A stretch of DNA of 33,366 bases from JAAYZK01 sp964535025 (GTDB taxonomy: Bacteria > Planctomycetota > Phycisphaerae > SM23-33 > FEN-1343): assembly GCA_964535025.1 (NCBI GenBank), contig CAZHRW010000018.1, positions 1 through 33,366 of the forward strand, given 5' to 3'. The notes under the pieces were generated by a model. That model made no database searches, was not told the DNA's origin, and was given only the letters and a program-made list of their open reading frames with translations. The number at the start of each line of letters is the position of its first letter. The stretch's first letter is position 1. This document shows, in pieces, positions 1 through 7,882 of this stretch. Both the position numbers and the translations under genes were made by a program.

Positions 1-2920
1 ATCCATCCGGTGCGGCATCGAAGGTCAGGTGCGTCGCCAGGTCGGCCAGGGCGTTCGAGCGGGTCAGGACGTTGCCCCCGCGGCCGTCGAAGTAGATCAA
101 GCTGCACTGGCGGCCGTACGCGTCGCTGTCGAGGTAGCTGTTGTGGCCGCCTTGGCCGTCGCCGTCGTCGGTGAGATCCTTGAACGAGAAGATCGCCCCG
201 GATTGGATATCGACCTTGACTTGCCAGTAGCCGATCTGGGGATCGTCGGCATCGTGGGCGGTGATGGTGTAGTAATCGCCCGGCGTCTCGACCACCGTCA
301 GGACGGCCCCGCCGCCGCCTGAGATCGCCACGTTGCTGATCGTGTGCGTTCCGACCTCGCCCTTGCAGCCCCAGTTGTTCAGGGCGGTCGGCGACCCGGC
401 CGCGGCCCGGAAGGCGTAGTCGGCGGCGAGGGTCTGCTCAGCGTCCCCGTCGGGGGTAACGTAGACGCTGTAGGTCTGGGCGGGGATGTCCACGGTCACG
501 CGGAAGTGGTAGGACGTCCCGGCCGAATAGGCCACGGCGGTGTCGGCGGCGTACACGTTGCCGTCGTACGCGTCGATGGTGCCGGAGCTGTTGAACCGCG
601 TGGTCACGGCGCAGTCGCCCCAGCCGGTGACCGGACCGAGCGACAGGACCGTCAGGCCGTCCATCATGTCCTGGTTGGGCACCGCGTCGAAGGTCCAGGT
701 GAAGGTGGCGGTCTGCTCATCGATCGAGAAGTTCTGCCAGGCGTACTCGCTGATGACGTCGCCGCCGGCCTGGACGGTGATGACGACCGAGTCGCTGTCG
801 GTGGCGGTGTCGTCGTCGGTCACCGTCAGGTCGATGGTGTGGACGTTGATCTCCAGCGTGACGTTCGGCTGCGAGCCCGTGGCGATCTGCGTGGTGTCTT
901 CGGCCCACACGTAGCTGACGATCGTGCCGTCCGTGTCGGTCGAGCCGGTCCCGTCCAGCGTGACGTCCTCGTCGCCGTCGCCGTCGGTGTCGATCACGAC
1001 CTGGTCGTCCCCGGCGTCGGCGACGGGGGGCACGTTGCCGGTCGGCCCGGTGTACTCGTAGGCGCCGATATCGACCACGCCGTTATAGGGCACGCCGGTG
1101 CCTTCGAGGTCCTCGCTGTAGCCGACGTCCGTTCCGGCGTCGATGCCGGGCGAGCCGGTGACGAGGTGGTAGTCGTGGTTGGCGTCGTCGACGTAGACGA
1201 GGGACGTGTCGGTTTCGATGATCTCCCCGGTCCCGAGCGACCAGCCGTACTGGGACTTCTGGCTCCACATCAGGGAGGTGTAGATATTGTGGGAGATGTG
1301 GTCGCCGCAGCCGATGCCGGCGCCGTCGATGATGTTGTTGCGGACGATCAGGCCGTCGCGGCCGTACTCGCCGATGCTCATGCCGGTGGTGTAGTGGTTG
1401 ATGATGACGTTGTTGTAGTAGTGGAGGTTGTAGCTGGGCCGGGTGGAGCTGTTCCAGTCGGCGACGGTATAGCCGTCCATGTCGGTGTGGAAGACGTTGT
1501 AGGCGATGGTGAGGTTATTGGCGTCCTGGGTGGTCAGGGCGCAGAGGCCGTCGCGGACGGTATTGCCGACGACCTGGACGCCGTCGCAGTCGAGGTAGAG
1601 CGTGATGCCGTTGGCGTGCACGCCGACCTGCTCGGTGACGAGGTTGCCGCGGACCTCGCCGCCGACGCACCCGTACAGGCCGATGCCGGTGGAGCCGTTG
1701 CGGTGGACGATGTTGTTGCGGATGGCGCTGTCGGTCAGGCCGCTGGTGAAGATGCCCTTGTTGCGCATGTTGTGGTGAACGTGGTTGTCTTCGATGGTCA
1801 CGTCCGTCCCGCCGGCGACATAGATCGAGCCGTACTGCTCCATCGAGCGGTTCTGGGTCACCTCGTTGTCCAGGATGGTCAGTCCGGTGGTGCCCAGACG
1901 GCTTCGGATGCCGACGCCGCAGTGGTAGGCGCCGAAGTCGGCGGCGTGGCGGATGATCTTGAAGCCCCGGAAGGTGACGTAGTCCTCCGCGTAGACCTCC
2001 AGGCCGCACTCGCGGACCGAAACGCTCACGTCGACCGTGTCGGGGTCCGACTCGCACAGCGGCCAGAGGTAGATCATGCCGGTGGTCTCATCGATGACGT
2101 ACTCGCCGGGGCCGTCGAGGATGGGCAGGCAGTTGCCCATCGCGTAGAGGGTGTTCTTGTCGGGATAGATGTTCCCCCCGCCCAACGGTTCGGCGGTGAG
2201 GGTATCGCTGCTCGGGTCGAAGGCGGTCACCGCCAGCGTGGAGACCTTGTTGGGGTTATGCCAGACGTGGACGTAGCCGCCGTCCCAGTAGTCCGAGCTG
2301 CTCTGGGTGAAGTAGCTGCTGTCGGTGATGGTGACCTCGGTGTCGGTATCGGTGACGGCGGAGGGGGGCACCGAGATGAAGGTGTCCAGGTCGTCATAGA
2401 ACATCGGGTCGGGGACGTCGGGGTCCTGGGCCATGGCCAGCAGCGTGTCGCCCTCGTAGAGGTTGGCGGTGAACAGCGTCACGCCGGCGGGCAGGGCGAC
2501 CTTCCAGACGTGCTGCCAGTTGGGGTTGTTGCCGCCGTCGTCGGGTCCGGTGCAGGCGGTCCAGCCGGAGAGGCGCTGGGACCCGTCGATGACGGCGCGG
2601 CCGGTGCCGAACGTCCCGGCGGTGTTGCCGTCGAGGACGATCGGGTTGCCCGAGGTCCCGGAGGCGTCGTCGATGCGGACGAAGCCCCGGTAATGGACGC
2701 CGCCCTTGAAGACGACGGTGTCGCCGCCGACCAGCGTGGTCGCGGCGGGCGTGCCGGTGGCGTTGGCGTCGCCGGGGCAGTGCTGCCAGGCGGCGGCGGG
2801 GGAGGTGCCGGCATTGGCATCGGCGCCGCCGGCGAAGTCGACGTAATACGTCGTGGCCAGGGCGGTTGGGCTGAGCAGTGCCAACAGAAGCAGACACACG
2901 GTCGTTCGATAGCGTTCCAT
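1..2920 (-). CDS. Secreted right-handed beta-helix protein with PKD domain (C-terminus beyond window)
   Basis: The frame is open from the ATG at 2918-2920 to the left window edge, about 973 codons with no stop, so the 3' end is missing. Residues 1-22 form a signal peptide (MERYRTTVCLLLLALLSP, cut near TALA). The mature protein begins TTYYVDFAGGADANAG, the same opening as the beta-helix protein at 20799-23654. Residues about 300-590 are rich in short Asn/Gly/Val turns typical of a parallel beta-helix (for example NNIIDGAGIG). A PKD-like domain lies at about 631-713 (PPVADAGDDQ, LDGTGSTDTDG, TVTDDDTATD). A probable jelly-roll region follows at about 720-880. The upstream AAAGG is a weak ribosome site. 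Such proteins are usually surface-associated polysaccharide binders or lyases; no catalytic residues are assigned here. The long plus-strand frame across this region is a codon-bias shadow. Confidence 0.85.
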   Translation of the reverse strand, partial: MERYRTTVCLLLLALLSPTALATTYYVDFAGGADANAGTSPAAAWQHCPGDANATGTPAATTLVGGDTVVFKGGVHYRGFVRIDDASGTSGNPIVLDGNTAGTFGTGRAVIDGSQRLSGWTACTGPDDGGNNPNWQHVWKVALPAGVTLFTANLYEGDTLLAMAQDPDVPDPMFYDDLDTFISVPPSAVTDTDTEVTITDSSYFTQSSSDYWDGGYVHVWHNPNKVSTLAVTAFDPSSDTLTAEPLGGGNIYPDKNTLYAMGNCLPILDGPGEYVIDETTGMIYLWPLCESDPDTVDVSVSVRECGLEVYAEDYVTFRGFKIIRHAADFGAYHCGVGIRSRLGTTGLTILDNEVTQNRSMEQYGSIYVAGGTDVTIEDNHVHHNMRNKGIFTSGLTDSAIRNNIVHRNGSTGIGLYGCVGGEVRGNLVTEQVGVHANGITLYLDCDGVQVVGNTVRDGLCALTTQDANNLTIAYNVFHTDMDGYTVADWNSSTRPSYNLHYYNNVIINHYTTGMSIGEYGRDGLIVRNNIIDGAGIGCGDHISHNIYTSLMWSQKSQYGWSLGTGEIIETDTSLVYVDDANHDYHLVTGSPGIDAGTDVGYSEDLEGTGVPYNGVVDIGAYEYTGPTGNVPPVADAGDDQVVIDTDGDGDEDVTLDGTGSTDTDGTIVSYVWAEDTTQIATGSQPNVTLEINVHTIDLTVTDDDTATDSDSVVITVQAGGDVISEYAWQNFSIDEQTATFTWTFDAVPNQDMMDGLTVLSLGPVTGWGDCAVTTRFNSSGTIDAYDGNVYAADTAVAYSAGTSYHFRVTVDIPAQTYSVYVTPDGDAEQTLAADYAFRAAAGSPTALNNWGCKGEVGTHTISNVAISGGGGAVLTVVETPGDYYTITAHDADDPQIGYWQVKVDIQSGAIFSFKDLTDDGDGQGGHNSYLDSDAYGRQCSLIYFDGRGGNVLTRSNALADLATHLTFDAAPDG

Positions 2921-3372
2921 GGGACTGGGCCTTTCAAAGATATGGCTGATACGGCAGCAGCGCAAGGCCATCCGGGCACGTGCGCCTACTTGCCGCGATG
3001 GAATTGTCCACGAAACCCCCAGGCCGACAGAACAGCCCCGTTCCCCGGCGGCCTGAGACGTAATACCCGCGACTTCCGGAACTCAGCCCCCGGAAGCACC
3101 GCCCCGATCAGAGAGGAACCGGCACGAACAAAGCGTTGCCGATCCACCATGAAAGAGGTTTAATCCTGCCCGCCGAGCAACGCAAGGGAAAAAACCGCCC
3201 CCGGCGGGGTCGCCCGGCCGCTGAAGCCGGCGGGTCGGTGTGTTTTTGCTTGACAACCCCTCGGCGGGGGCCTACCTTCCTACGCTTGTTTCCGGGGGCT
3301 TGCCGGGAGTGGTTCGCGCGTGGGCGATTGAACAGCTGCTGTGCAAGCCTTGTTTTTTCAGAGAGATAAAGC
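2921..3372. other. Divergent intergenic region between the beta-helix gene and rpmF
   Basis: No convincing gene was found in these 452 bases. Short frames on both strands lack ribosome sites and recognisable products. The right half holds the rpmF promoter candidate. The left half must hold the promoter of the minus-strand beta-helix gene, but no good -35/-10 pair was seen there. No yceD (DUF177) gene, the usual neighbour of rpmF in many bacteria, is present directly upstream. Confidence 0.6.
3250..3278 (+). promoter_or_regulatory. Candidate sigma-70-type promoter for rpmF-plsX-fab operon
   Basis: A perfect -35 box TTGACA (3250-3255) is followed after 17 bases by TACCTT (3273-3278), a 3/6 match to the -10 consensus. 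This would give a leader of about 88 bases before rpmF. The -35 and the spacing are good; the -10 is weak. Confidence 0.45.
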
Positions 3373-3555
3373 ATGCAACCCAAGAGAAAGACCTCAAGGT
3401 CGCGAACGCGAACCCGCCGGTCGCACCACGCGATGACGCCGCCGGCGTTCGTGGAGTGCCCTCGCTGCAATAACGCCAAGCTGCCGCACGCCGCCTGCGA
3501 AAACTGCGGGTACGTCCGGCCGGGCTTGAGCCTGGAAATCCAGGAAGAGAGTTAG
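3373..3555 (+). CDS. rpmF: 50S ribosomal protein L32
   Basis: A 60-residue protein beginning MQPKRKTSRSRTRTRRSHHA, the basic N-terminus of L32, which threads into the 50S subunit. A four-cysteine zinc site follows: C29-x2-C32 and C42-x2-C45 (ECPRC and CENCG), with the family LPHAACENCGY pattern around the second pair. Length matches the family (about 55-65 residues). The usual MAVPKRK start is shortened to MQPKRK. A purine-rich AGAGAGA stretch precedes the ATG. The gene ends 3 bases before plsX, so the two are co-transcribed and probably translationally coupled, as in many bacteria where L32 heads the plsX-fab cluster. Confidence 0.95.
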   Translation: MQPKRKTSRSRTRTRRSHHAMTPPAFVECPRCNNAKLPHAACENCGYVRPGLSLEIQEES

Positions 3556-3558
3556 CGC

Positions 3559-4563
3559 ATGCGGATCGGCGTCGACGCCATGGGTGGTGATCTGGCTCCC
3601 GCCGAACAGGTCGCCGGCGCACTGGCCGCGCGCGAACTGCTCAGCGCGGACGATCAGATCGTCCTGTACGGGCGGCGGGCGGAGATCGCCGCGCACCTGG
3701 ACGGCGACAGTGCCGCCCAAATCGCCGTGGTCGACTGCCCCGACGCGATCGGCATGAGCGAATCGCCGGTGGAGGCCCTGCGGGCCAAGCCCGACAGTTC
3801 GCTGGTCTGCCTGGCGCGGGCCCACAAGGCCGGCGAGATCGACGCGATGATCTCGGCGGGCAACACCGGCGCGTGCGTCGCCGCCGCCCAGATGTACCTG
3901 CGGCGCCTGGCGGGCGTGCACCGCCCGGGCATCGCGATCATCGTGCCGACGTTCCACGGCCGGGTGGTGCTGTGCGACGTCGGCGCGAACGTCAACTGCC
4001 GGCCGGTGCACCTGCTGCAGTACGGGATCATGGCGGGGATCTACCTCAGTCGCGTCGCCGGCGTCGCGTCGCCGCGGGTGGGGCTGATGAGCATCGGCGA
4101 GGAAGACACCAAGGGCAACGTCCTGGTCCGCAAGACCCACGAGCTGTTCCGCCAGCGGCCGGACGTCCGCTTCGTCGGCAACGTCGAGGGGCGGGACCTG
4201 TTCCGCAACAGTTGCGAGGTCGTCGTCTGCGAGGGCTTCGTGGGCAACGTGTGCCTCAAGCTGATGGAAGGGCTCGCCGAGGGCCTGTTCAAGGCGCTCG
4301 CCCGCGAGTTGGCCCGGGGCGAGGACCCCGCCGTCGCGATGAAGGCCCAGCGGGGGCTGGGGGCGCTGGCGACCCGGTACGACTACAACGAGTACGGCGG
4401 GGCGCCGCTGCTGGGGGTCAACGGCATCTGCATTATCTGTCACGGATCGAGCAACGCCCGGGCGTTCTACAACGCGATTCGCGTCGCCCGGGAGTTCGCC
4501 ACCCAGGGGGTCAATGAACGGATTACCACGCAATTGACTCAGCACGCAGGGATGGCTGAATGA
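3559..4563 (+). CDS. plsX: Phosphate acyltransferase PlsX
   Basis: A 334-residue protein of normal family length that makes acyl-phosphate from acyl-ACP and phosphate for the PlsY step of phospholipid synthesis, at the cytoplasmic membrane face. Family hallmarks are all visible: DAMGGD at residues 6-11, SAGNTGA near 100, CDVGANVNCRP, GLMSIGEEDTKGN, the EVVVCEGFVGNVCLK block and YGGAPLLGVNG with HGSSN near the end. The ribosome site GGAAGAGAG lies within the end of rpmF. The stop overlaps the fabH start as ATGA, indicating translational coupling. It links the fatty-acid genes downstream to membrane lipid synthesis. Confidence 0.96.
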   Translation: MRIGVDAMGGDLAPAEQVAGALAARELLSADDQIVLYGRRAEIAAHLDGDSAAQIAVVDCPDAIGMSESPVEALRAKPDSSLVCLARAHKAGEIDAMISAGNTGACVAAAQMYLRRLAGVHRPGIAIIVPTFHGRVVLCDVGANVNCRPVHLLQYGIMAGIYLSRVAGVASPRVGLMSIGEEDTKGNVLVRKTHELFRQRPDVRFVGNVEGRDLFRNSCEVVVCEGFVGNVCLKLMEGLAEGLFKALARELARGEDPAVAMKAQRGLGALATRYDYNEYGGAPLLGVNGICIICHGSSNARAFYNAIRVAREFATQGVNERITTQLTQHAGMAE

Positions 4564-5552
4564 CCGGATCGCTTCGAGCCGCTGTGATCGGCACGGGATC
4601 GTGTGTCCCCCAGGCCGTGATGACCAACGCCGATTTCGAGAAGTTCCTCGAGACCTCCAACGAATGGATCGTCCAGCGGACCGGGATCCGCGAGCGGCGC
4701 CTCGTGCGCGACGGCGAGTCCAGCGCGACGCTGGCGACCGAGGCGTCCCGCCGGGCGCTGGACGACGCGGGGCTGACGCCGGCCGACCTGGAGTTGATCA
4801 TCTGCGCGACGGTCTCGCCGGACATGATCATCCCGTCGACCGCCTGCTTCGTGCAGAAGGCCCTCGGGGCGACCGACGTGCCGGCGTTCGATGTCGCCGC
4901 CGCCTGCAGCGGGTTCGTCTACGCCCTGGCGACGGCCAACGGCTTCATCAGCCAGGGGCTCTACCGCCGGATCCTGGTCATCGGCGTCGACGCGCTGAGC
5001 CGGTTCGCCGATTATTCCGACCGGGGCAGTTGCATCCTCTTCGGCGACGGCGCCGGCGCCGTGGTGGTCGAGGCGACCGACGCGCCGAACACCGGCGTGC
5101 GGTACCTCAAGCTCGGCGCCGACGGGGAGGGGTGGGACTACATCCGCATCCCCGCCGGCGGCTCCCGCGCGCCCGCCACGGCCGAGACGGTCGCCGCCGG
5201 CGACCACTTCGTCAAGATGCGCGGACGCGACGTCTACAAGTTCGCCGTCCAGAAGATGGGGTTCCTGCTGGAAGACGCGATGGCGACCTGCCGGCTGTCC
5301 GTCGACGACATCGACCTGGTGATCCCCCACCAGGTCAACCAGCGGATCATCGAGTCGGCGGCGGCGAAGATGAACTTCCCGATGGAGAAGGTCTACGTCA
5401 ACATCGACCGGTTCGGCAACACGTCGGGCGCGTCGATCCCGCTGGCGCTGGACGAGGCGCGTCGGAACGGACGGCTGAGCGACGGGGCGACGGTCCTGAT
5501 GGTGGCCTTCGGCGCGGGACTGACCTGGGGCGGCGCCGTCGTCGGCCTGTAA
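4560..5552 (+). CDS. fabH: Beta-ketoacyl-ACP synthase III
   Basis: A 330-residue KAS III, which starts fatty-acid synthesis by condensing acetyl-CoA with malonyl-ACP. The catalytic triad is visible: Cys116 in AAACSGF, His257 in IPHQVNQRI and Asn287 in FGNTSGASIP. The N-terminal block (GTGSCVPQAVMTN, SNEWIVQRTGIRERR) is typical of FabH. The C-terminal GAGLTWGGAVV matches the family end. The gene overlaps plsX by 4 bases and sits 21 bases before fabD. Nothing appears missing or unusual. Closely related thiolase-fold enzymes exist, but the full triad and the operon make FabH the clear call. Confidence 0.96.
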   Translation: MTGSLRAAVIGTGSCVPQAVMTNADFEKFLETSNEWIVQRTGIRERRLVRDGESSATLATEASRRALDDAGLTPADLELIICATVSPDMIIPSTACFVQKALGATDVPAFDVAAACSGFVYALATANGFISQGLYRRILVIGVDALSRFADYSDRGSCILFGDGAGAVVVEATDAPNTGVRYLKLGADGEGWDYIRIPAGGSRAPATAETVAAGDHFVKMRGRDVYKFAVQKMGFLLEDAMATCRLSVDDIDLVIPHQVNQRIIESAAAKMNFPMEKVYVNIDRFGNTSGASIPLALDEARRNGRLSDGATVLMVAFGAGLTWGGAVVGL

Positions 5553-5573
5553 GAGTGAAAAGGAGTTCACGCG

Positions 5574-6512
5574 ATGCCAACGGCCTTCCTCTTTCCCGGC
5601 CAGGGCGCCCAGCACGTGGGCATGGGCCGGGAGCTCTGCCACGCCCACCGCGAGGCTGCGGCGTGCTTCGAGCAGGCCGAGGCGATCACCGGACTGGACC
5701 TCCGCCGCCTGTGCTTCGAGGGTGATGAGGAGGCGCTGGCCCGCACCGACGTCAGCCAGCCGGCGATCTTCACGATGTCGATCGCGGTGCTGCGGGTCCT
5801 CGAGGCGACGATGGGCGAGGCGATGCCCGCGGCGGACCTGTGCGCGGGGCTGAGCCTGGGCGAGTACTCGGCGCTATGCGCCGCCGGGGCGATCTCCTTC
5901 GCCACGGGCGTGGACCTGGTCCACCAGCGCGGACAATACATGCAGGCGGCCGCGGAGGCCACCGACGGCGGGATGCTCTGCCTGCTGGGCGCCGACGAGG
6001 CCGTCGCCGAGGCGGTCTGCCGGAAGGCCGCCCGAGCCGGGCGGATCCAGCCGGCGAACTTCAACTGCCCCGGGCAGATCGTCCTGTCCGGCGAAACCGC
6101 CGCCTGCCGCGAAGCGGCCGAGGTGGCCGAAGCTTGCGGCGCCACCGGCGTGGTCGAACTGAAGGTCGCCGGGGCGTTCCACTCGCCGCTGATGCAGACG
6201 GCCGCCGACCGCCTCGCCGAGGCGCTGGCCGCCGCCGAGATCCGGCCGCCGGCGGTGCCCGTGCTGTCGAACGTCACCGGCGAGTGCCACGAGGCCGACG
6301 CGGCGTCGATTCGCCGGCGGCTGCTGGAACAGTTGACCCACCCGGTGCTGTGGCAGCGGGACTGCGAGGTCCTGCTCGGCGCCGGCGTGGAGACCTTCCT
6401 CGAGATGGGGCCCGGGCGGGTGCTGGCCGGCCTGATGCGGCGGATCCACCGTCGCGCGCGGGTGACGAGCCTCAACAGCCTCACCGCCGTCGAGGCGTAC
6501 GTCAATGGTTGA
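5574..6512 (+). CDS. fabD: Malonyl-CoA:ACP transacylase
   Basis: A 312-residue protein of standard FabD length that moves malonyl groups from CoA to ACP. FPGQGAQHVGMG at residues 7-18 forms the oxyanion-loop region. The nucleophile is Ser94 in GLSLGEYSAL. Arg119 in HQRGQYMQ binds the malonyl carboxylate, and His203 in AGAFHSPLM completes the catalytic pair. A strong AAAGGAG ribosome site lies about 8 bases before the ATG. It lies 21 bases after fabH and 58 bases before fabG. The order fabH-fabD-fabG is the common bacterial arrangement. Confidence 0.96.
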   Translation: MPTAFLFPGQGAQHVGMGRELCHAHREAAACFEQAEAITGLDLRRLCFEGDEEALARTDVSQPAIFTMSIAVLRVLEATMGEAMPAADLCAGLSLGEYSALCAAGAISFATGVDLVHQRGQYMQAAAEATDGGMLCLLGADEAVAEAVCRKAARAGRIQPANFNCPGQIVLSGETAACREAAEVAEACGATGVVELKVAGAFHSPLMQTAADRLAEALAAAEIRPPAVPVLSNVTGECHEADAASIRRRLLEQLTHPVLWQRDCEVLLGAGVETFLEMGPGRVLAGLMRRIHRRARVTSLNSLTAVEAYVNG

Positions 6513-6535
6513 AACTGCCCCCGCCGTGGTGTAAA

Positions 6536-6550
6536 CAGGGCTCAGCCCTG
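6536..6550 (+). other. Short inverted repeat between fabD and fabG
   Basis: CAGGGCT and AGCCCTG flank a single central C. The hairpin sits just before the fabG ribosome site (AAAGGAA) and has no T-run, so it does not look like a terminator. It might tune fabG translation or mRNA stability; this is only an inference. Confidence 0.4.
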
Positions 6551-6570
6551 AACGAAAGGAACGGACGCTC

Positions 6571-7308
6571 ATGACGGACGCTGCGAAAGTCGCCATCGTC
6601 ACCGGCGCGGCCCGGGGGATCGGGCGCGAGATCTGCCGCGAACTGCTCGACGCGGGCATGACCGTCGTCGGCGTGGATGTCAACGAGGCCCTGTTCGACG
6701 AGGCCGCCGAAGCCCTGGGCTCGCCGGCGGCGCTGGACTTCCGCAAGCTCGACGTGACCGACAGCGCGGGGTTCGAGGCCCTCGTCGAGGACGTGGTCGC
6801 CAGGCACGGGCGGATCGACGTGCTGGTCAACAACGCCGGGATCACCCGCGACGGGCTGCTGATGCGGATGAGCGACGAGGACTGGGAGCTGGTGCTGAAG
6901 GTGAACCTGTTCAGCGCGTTCTACGGGACGCGGGCGGTCTCGAAGTACATGGTCCGCCAGCGGGGCGGGAGCATCATCAACATGTCCAGCTACTCCGGGC
7001 GGGAGGGCAACCGCGGGCAGGCCAACTACGCCGCCTCCAAGGCGGGCCTGATCGGCCTGACCAAGACCGCCGCGAAGGAGCTGGCCGGCAAGGGCGTCCG
7101 CTGCAACGCGATCGCCCCGGGCTTCATCGAGACCGAGATGACCGCCGTGCTGGCCCAGCAGGCCAAGGATATGGCGCTGAGCCTGATCCCCATGAAGACG
7201 ATGGGCCGGCCCGCCGACATCGCCAAGACGGTGCGCTTCCTGGCCTCCGACGACAGTAAGTACATTACAGCACAGGTGATAAGCGTCGACGGCGGCATGC
7301 ACACGTAG
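6571..7308 (+). CDS. fabG: 3-oxoacyl-ACP reductase
   Basis: A 245-residue short-chain dehydrogenase that reduces 3-oxoacyl-ACP with NADPH. The cofactor glycine motif TGAARGIG is at residues 11-18 and the structural NNAG at 87-90. The catalytic tetrad is N112 (in KVNLFSAF), Ser140, Tyr153 and Lys157 (YAASK), with the FabG-type GNRGQANYAASKAGL spacing. The C-terminal ITAQVISVDGGMHT matches FabG. Length is standard. It is the last gene of the first transcription block: about 320 bases and a promoter separate it from acpP. Confidence 0.95.
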   Translation: MTDAAKVAIVTGAARGIGREICRELLDAGMTVVGVDVNEALFDEAAEALGSPAALDFRKLDVTDSAGFEALVEDVVARHGRIDVLVNNAGITRDGLLMRMSDEDWELVLKVNLFSAFYGTRAVSKYMVRQRGGSIINMSSYSGREGNRGQANYAASKAGLIGLTKTAAKELAGKGVRCNAIAPGFIETEMTAVLAQQAKDMALSLIPMKTMGRPADIAKTVRFLASDDSKYITAQVISVDGGMHT

Positions 7309-7627
7309 CCGTCCGCTCCAGCGGACTGCTACAGAGCAGGCGAACAGTTGAACAGGAGAAACGGCAGGCGATGAGAAGGTACACGGAGGCCGAGGCGGGC
7401 GTTTGCCGGCCTGCGGTCTCCTGATCACCCGATCTCCTGCTCTAAGCTGCGGTGGCAAGCGAGCTTATTCGGAAGACTGCCCGCCGGCGGCGCCGGAAGC
7501 ATTATTCTGGGCACAGGCGCTTGCCAGCGCTGGAGATTGGCCGTTATAGTACCGCGACGGTCCGGACGACCGGAACAAAACCCCCGCGGGGGCAGGCTCT
7601 GTAGAACTTGAACTGGAGGTCCACAGC
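7309..7627 (+). other. Intergenic region between fabG and acpP
   Basis: No gene was found in these 319 bases. Directly after the fabG stop there is a perfect inverted repeat, GTCCGC-TCCA-GCGGAC (7311-7326), without a T-run. The downstream half holds a strong promoter at 7521-7550. A 12-base palindrome CCCCCGCGGGGG lies at 7581-7592 in the presumed acpP leader, and a GGAGGT ribosome site at 7615-7620. Confidence 0.6.
7521..7550 (+). promoter_or_regulatory. Strong candidate promoter for acpP-fabF
   Basis: TTGCCA (7521-7526, 5/6 match) and TATAGT (7545-7550, 5/6 match) are 18 bases apart. This is one of the best promoter matches in the window. It would give acpP-fabF a supply of transcript separate from the upstream rpmF-plsX-fab transcript, and a leader of about 70 bases that contains the CCCCCGCGGGGG palindrome. 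Confidence 0.65.
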
Positions 7628-7867
7628 GTGGCCGAGAACATCGAAGAGAAGGTCATCGACATTGTCAGCGAGCAGATGGGTGTGGATAAGAGCGAGATCA
7701 CGCGCGAGACGTCGTTCGTCAACGACCTGAACGCCGACTCGCTGGACACCGTGGAACTGGTCATGGAGTTCGAGGACCAGTTCGACCTGAGCATCCCCGA
7801 CGACGAAGCGGAGAAGATCCAGACCGTCGGACAGGCCATCGACTACATCAACGAACACGCCTCGTAA
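7628..7867 (+). CDS. acpP: Acyl carrier protein
   Basis: A 79-residue acidic protein carrying the growing acyl chain on 4'-phosphopantetheine. The attachment serine is Ser38 in NADSLDTVELVMEFED, the classic DSL motif at the start of helix II. The C-terminal FDLSIPDDEAEKIQTVGQAI fits AcpP. The start is GTG, chosen because GGAGGT lies 7 bases upstream and the translated MAENIEEKVIDIV matches family N-termini. It is 15 bases before fabF and has its own promoter. Confidence 0.96.
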   Translation: MAENIEEKVIDIVSEQMGVDKSEITRETSFVNDLNADSLDTVELVMEFEDQFDLSIPDDEAEKIQTVGQAIDYINEHAS

Positions 7868-7882
7868 AAGACGGAATCCTCC

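Noticed and set aside
344..3163. A 939-codon plus-strand frame opposite the first beta-helix gene
   Set aside because: It is antisense to a clear signal-peptide/beta-helix/PKD protein, is a Val/Asp/Gly-rich low-complexity translation and has no recognisable domain. Long antisense frames are expected from the strong GC bias at third codon positions.
3108..3479. Minus-strand frame overlapping rpmF and its promoter
   Set aside because: It is antisense to the well-supported L32 gene and promoter and shows no conserved features.
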